Source: Massilia sp. UBA2709
GTDB lineage: Bacteria > Pseudomonadota > Gammaproteobacteria > Burkholderiales > Burkholderiaceae_D
Length of the DNA stretch: 7,064 nt
Direction: 5' to 3'
Assembly (NCBI GenBank): GCA_002354135.1
Contig: DEKZ01000265.1
Span: 1-7,064, forward strand
Made by a program: the position numbers and the translations under genes. Shown here piece by piece: positions 5,405-7,064 of the stretch (position 1 is its first letter; every line of letters starts with the position of its first letter). Under the pieces are notes generated by a model. The model saw nothing but the letters and a program-made list of their open reading frames with translations, did no database searches and was not told the DNA's origin.

Positions 5405-6900
5405 GAGGCGTTGCCCGGCGGGCGGGTCGAGGTCGTGTCGCCCGAAGGCGCGGAAGGCGACGATGCGGGCGGCGTCTGCAGGGTCTTGGCGTGCTCGTCG
5501 TGGCCCACGCCCTTGCGCTTCATGGCTCCCCAGCTCGCTTCCTTCTGCACCAGCCAGCGCCACAGGCCGACCAGGCGCCACCAGGTGTTCAACTGGCGGT
5601 AGCCGAAGTTCTCCAGGATCACGACCAGGCCCAGCAGCAGCAACTGCTTGCCGCGCGGGTAGAGGTGGAAGGACATCTCTTCCAGCATCAGCCCGGAGGC
5701 CGAGAGCAGGATGCCCAGGCCCAGCGCGACGAACAGGAAGGCGCCGAAGGCTTCCCAGGAAACCAGGCCGGTGAGGAAGGCGTAGGCCATGAAGATGTAG
5801 CCGCCCAGCTCGATCACCGGGCCCAGCCACTCGAAGAAGAGCATGAAGGGGAAGGCGACCCAGCCGGGAACGCCGCCGTTCTTCGAGAACATCAGGCCCC
5901 AGTTGGCGCTCAGGCTCTCGGCCAGGCCGCGCTGCCAGCGCACGCGCTGGTTTCTCAACGTGGCCAGGTCTTCGGGCGCCTCGGTCCAGCACACGGGGTC
6001 GGGCACGAATTCGATGCGGTAGGGCTGGCGCTTCGCGCGCAAGGTGCGGTGCATGCGCACGACCAGCTCCATGTCCTCGCCGATGGTGTCGGGGCGGTAG
6101 CCGCCGGCCAGCACCACTGCGTCCTTGCGGAAGATGCCGAAGGCGCCGGAGATGATCAGCATGCCGTTCAGGGCCGACCAGCCGAGCCGCCCGAACAGGA
6201 AGGCGCGCAGGTACTCCACCACCTGGAACAGGGCCAGGGTGCTCTTCGGCAGGCCGACCTGCGTGAGGAAGCCGCCGCTGATCTCGCAGCCGTTGGCCAC
6301 GCGCACGGTGCCGCCGGTGGCGACCACGGTCGGATCGCGCAGGAAAGGCTCGGTCACCTTGACCAGGCTGTCGCGCTGCAGGACCGAGTCGGCGTCGACC
6401 CCGCAGAACAGCGGGTAGCGCGAGGCGTTGATGCCGGCGTTGAGCGAGTCGGCCTTGCCGCCGTTGACCTTGTCGATCACGCGCACGTTCGGGTAGCGCG
6501 TCGAGCGGTAGATCTGGCGCACCTCCTTCGTCGGGATCTGGCGCCGGTAGGCTTCGGGGAAGGGCAGGAGGGCGAATTCGCGCTTGAGCACATCGAGCGT
6601 GCCGTCCTTCGAGCCGTCGTTGATGACGATGACCTCGAACTCGGCATAGGTCAGCTGCAGCATCGAGCGGATCGAGGCGGCGATCGTCGCCTCCTCGTTG
6701 TAGGCCGGGACCAGGATGCTGACCGGCGGCTCCAGGCCCGAGTAGGCGCGCGGCAGCTCGCCGATGAAGGCTTCCTGGCCCTTGCGGTAGAGCGCGCGCA
6801 GCGAGAACAGGTTGAGCAGCAGGTAGCCGCCGTTCAAGGCGACGAAGAAGGCCAGCACGAACCAGGTGATGAAGGCGACCAGCAGGCTGTCGGTATTCAT
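5401..6900 (-). CDS. Processive membrane glycosyltransferase, family 2 (PgaC/BcsA/hyaluronan-synthase type)
   Basis: This 499-residue inner-membrane enzyme should polymerise a nucleotide-sugar donor into a polysaccharide and help move it outward. The ATG at 6898-6900 is chosen because it overlaps the stop of the upstream gene (ATGA) and has GGGG five bases before it; an open frame further upstream reads in a shadow frame. An N-terminal membrane segment (about 8-32) precedes the GT-A domain: PVSILVPAYNEE (59-70), NDGS (94-97, Asp95), GGKADSLNAG (147-156), the metal-binding DAD (Asp169, Asp171), GED (274-276, catalytic base Asp276) and QRVRW (318-322), the Q-x-x-R-W sign of processive synthases. 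Further membrane segments follow at about 347-375, 383-403 and 416-432. The Ser/Pro/Thr-rich tail (about 468-499) looks disordered. It is longer than a typical PgaC (about 410-445). No PilZ domain is present. The polymer is unknown; poly-N-acetylglucosamine-like is a reasonable guess. Confidence 0.94.
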   Translation of the reverse strand: MNTDSLLVAFITWFVLAFFVALNGGYLLLNLFSLRALYRKGQEAFIGELPRAYSGLEPPVSILVPAYNEEATIAASIRSMLQLTYAEFEVIVINDGSKDGTLDVLKREFALLPFPEAYRRQIPTKEVRQIYRSTRYPNVRVIDKVNGGKADSLNAGINASRYPLFCGVDADSVLQRDSLVKVTEPFLRDPTVVATGGTVRVANGCEISGGFLTQVGLPKSTLALFQVVEYLRAFLFGRLGWSALNGMLIISGAFGIFRKDAVVLAGGYRPDTIGEDMELVVRMHRTLRAKRQPYRIEFVPDPVCWTEAPEDLATLRNQRVRWQRGLAESLSANWGLMFSKNGGVPGWVAFPFMLFFEWLGPVIELGGYIFMAYAFLTGLVSWEAFGAFLFVALGLGILLSASGLMLEEMSFHLYPRGKQLLLLGLVVILENFGYRQLNTWWRLVGLWRWLVQKEASWGAMKRKGVGHDEHAKTLQTPPASSPSAPSGDTTSTRPPGNAS

Positions 6901-7064
6901 GCGGCCCCGCTTTCGGCCATCGCCTGCGACAGCATGTCGGCCGCGAAGCGGTCGGTGAGGGAGGAACGCAGCGCCTCCAGGTCGGCGCGCGGCAGCGCCG
7001 GCAGGGCCAAGAGGGCCTGGGCGGCGCGGTAGCGCACCCACCACTCGCGGTCGCCGAGCAGGGC
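6897..7064 (-). CDS. HEAT-repeat protein, C-terminal end only
   Basis: The last 55 codons of a minus-strand gene enter from the right edge (its frame starts at 7064) and stop at TGA 6899-6897, overlapping the glycosyltransferase ATG by four bases. The visible residues start ALLGDREWWVRYRAAQALLALP, a textbook HEAT helix pair (LL-D-W-VR-AA-AL-L), followed by a charged helical end (RADLEALRSSLTDRFAADM). HEAT arrays are protein-binding scaffolds. Because the gene is coupled to the glycosyltransferase, it probably belongs to the same system, perhaps as a cytoplasmic regulator or assembly partner. Only the end is visible, so other domains upstream, including membrane segments, cannot be excluded. 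Confidence 0.85.
   Translation of the reverse strand, partial: ALLGDREWWVRYRAAQALLALPALPRADLEALRSSLTDRFAADMLSQAMAESGAA

Noticed and set aside
5405..5992. An upstream extension of the GH-like protein to 754 residues.
   Set aside because: The extra 196 residues are antisense-free but out-of-frame shadow of the glycosyltransferase gene, are Arg/Pro-rich and motif-free, and would hide a clear signal peptide that starts at the ATGA overlap.
5491..7032. A long plus-strand open frame opposite the glycosyltransferase.
   Set aside because: It is His/Gln/Ala/Gly-rich with no domain, as expected from the antisense of a GC-rich gene.
6901..7044. A 48-residue N-terminal extension of the glycosyltransferase.
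   Set aside because: It reads Arg/Pro-rich and lies in another frame of the HEAT-repeat gene, whose own frame gives a proper HEAT motif and ends exactly at the ATGA overlap.

Overview
The window is GC-rich, with strong G/C third-position bias in most genes. It carries a multi-domain sensor kinase, a RimL-type acetyltransferase, a small Sbal_3080-like lipoprotein and a processive family-2 glycosyltransferase operon. Together with the intergenic GGTCAGGTCTGACATT-type repeats, this suggests a betaproteobacterium of the Oxalobacteraceae kind (Massilia, Duganella and relatives). That placement is inference from style and gene content; no rRNA or marker gene is present.

Layout. (1) Positions 1-1295, plus strand: the 3' part of a membrane sensor histidine kinase (HAMP, signalling helix, PAS, HisKA, HATPase), cut by the left window edge. 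(2) 1296-2151: an accessory-looking stretch with visibly lower GC. It holds a 75-residue protein of unknown function on the minus strand (1506-1733). It also holds a dense repeat patch (1808-2128) with six copies of one 16-base core, three pointing each way, including an exact 51-bp tandem duplication. (3) 2152-2682, minus strand: a GNAT N-acetyltransferase. (4) 2683-3004: no gene; a candidate promoter and a candidate terminator stem. (5) 3005-3445, minus strand: a small lipoprotein. (6) 3446-3727: no gene; several dyads. (7) 3728-7064, minus strand: three tightly coupled genes read from right to left: the end of a HEAT-repeat protein, a processive membrane glycosyltransferase of the PgaC/BcsA/hyaluronan-synthase type, and an exported protein whose C-terminal half looks like a glycoside-hydrolase TIM barrel. 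Both junctions are 4-base ATGA overlaps.

How they work together. The three-gene unit reads as a polysaccharide synthesis and processing module. The glycosyltransferase would polymerise a sugar and move it across the inner membrane. The exported barrel protein would bind, trim or release the polymer in the periplasm, as the glycosidase part of PgaB or PelA does in better-known systems. The cytoplasmic HEAT protein may scaffold or regulate. This is the most promising candidate for an under-described system here. The other genes appear to be independent units.
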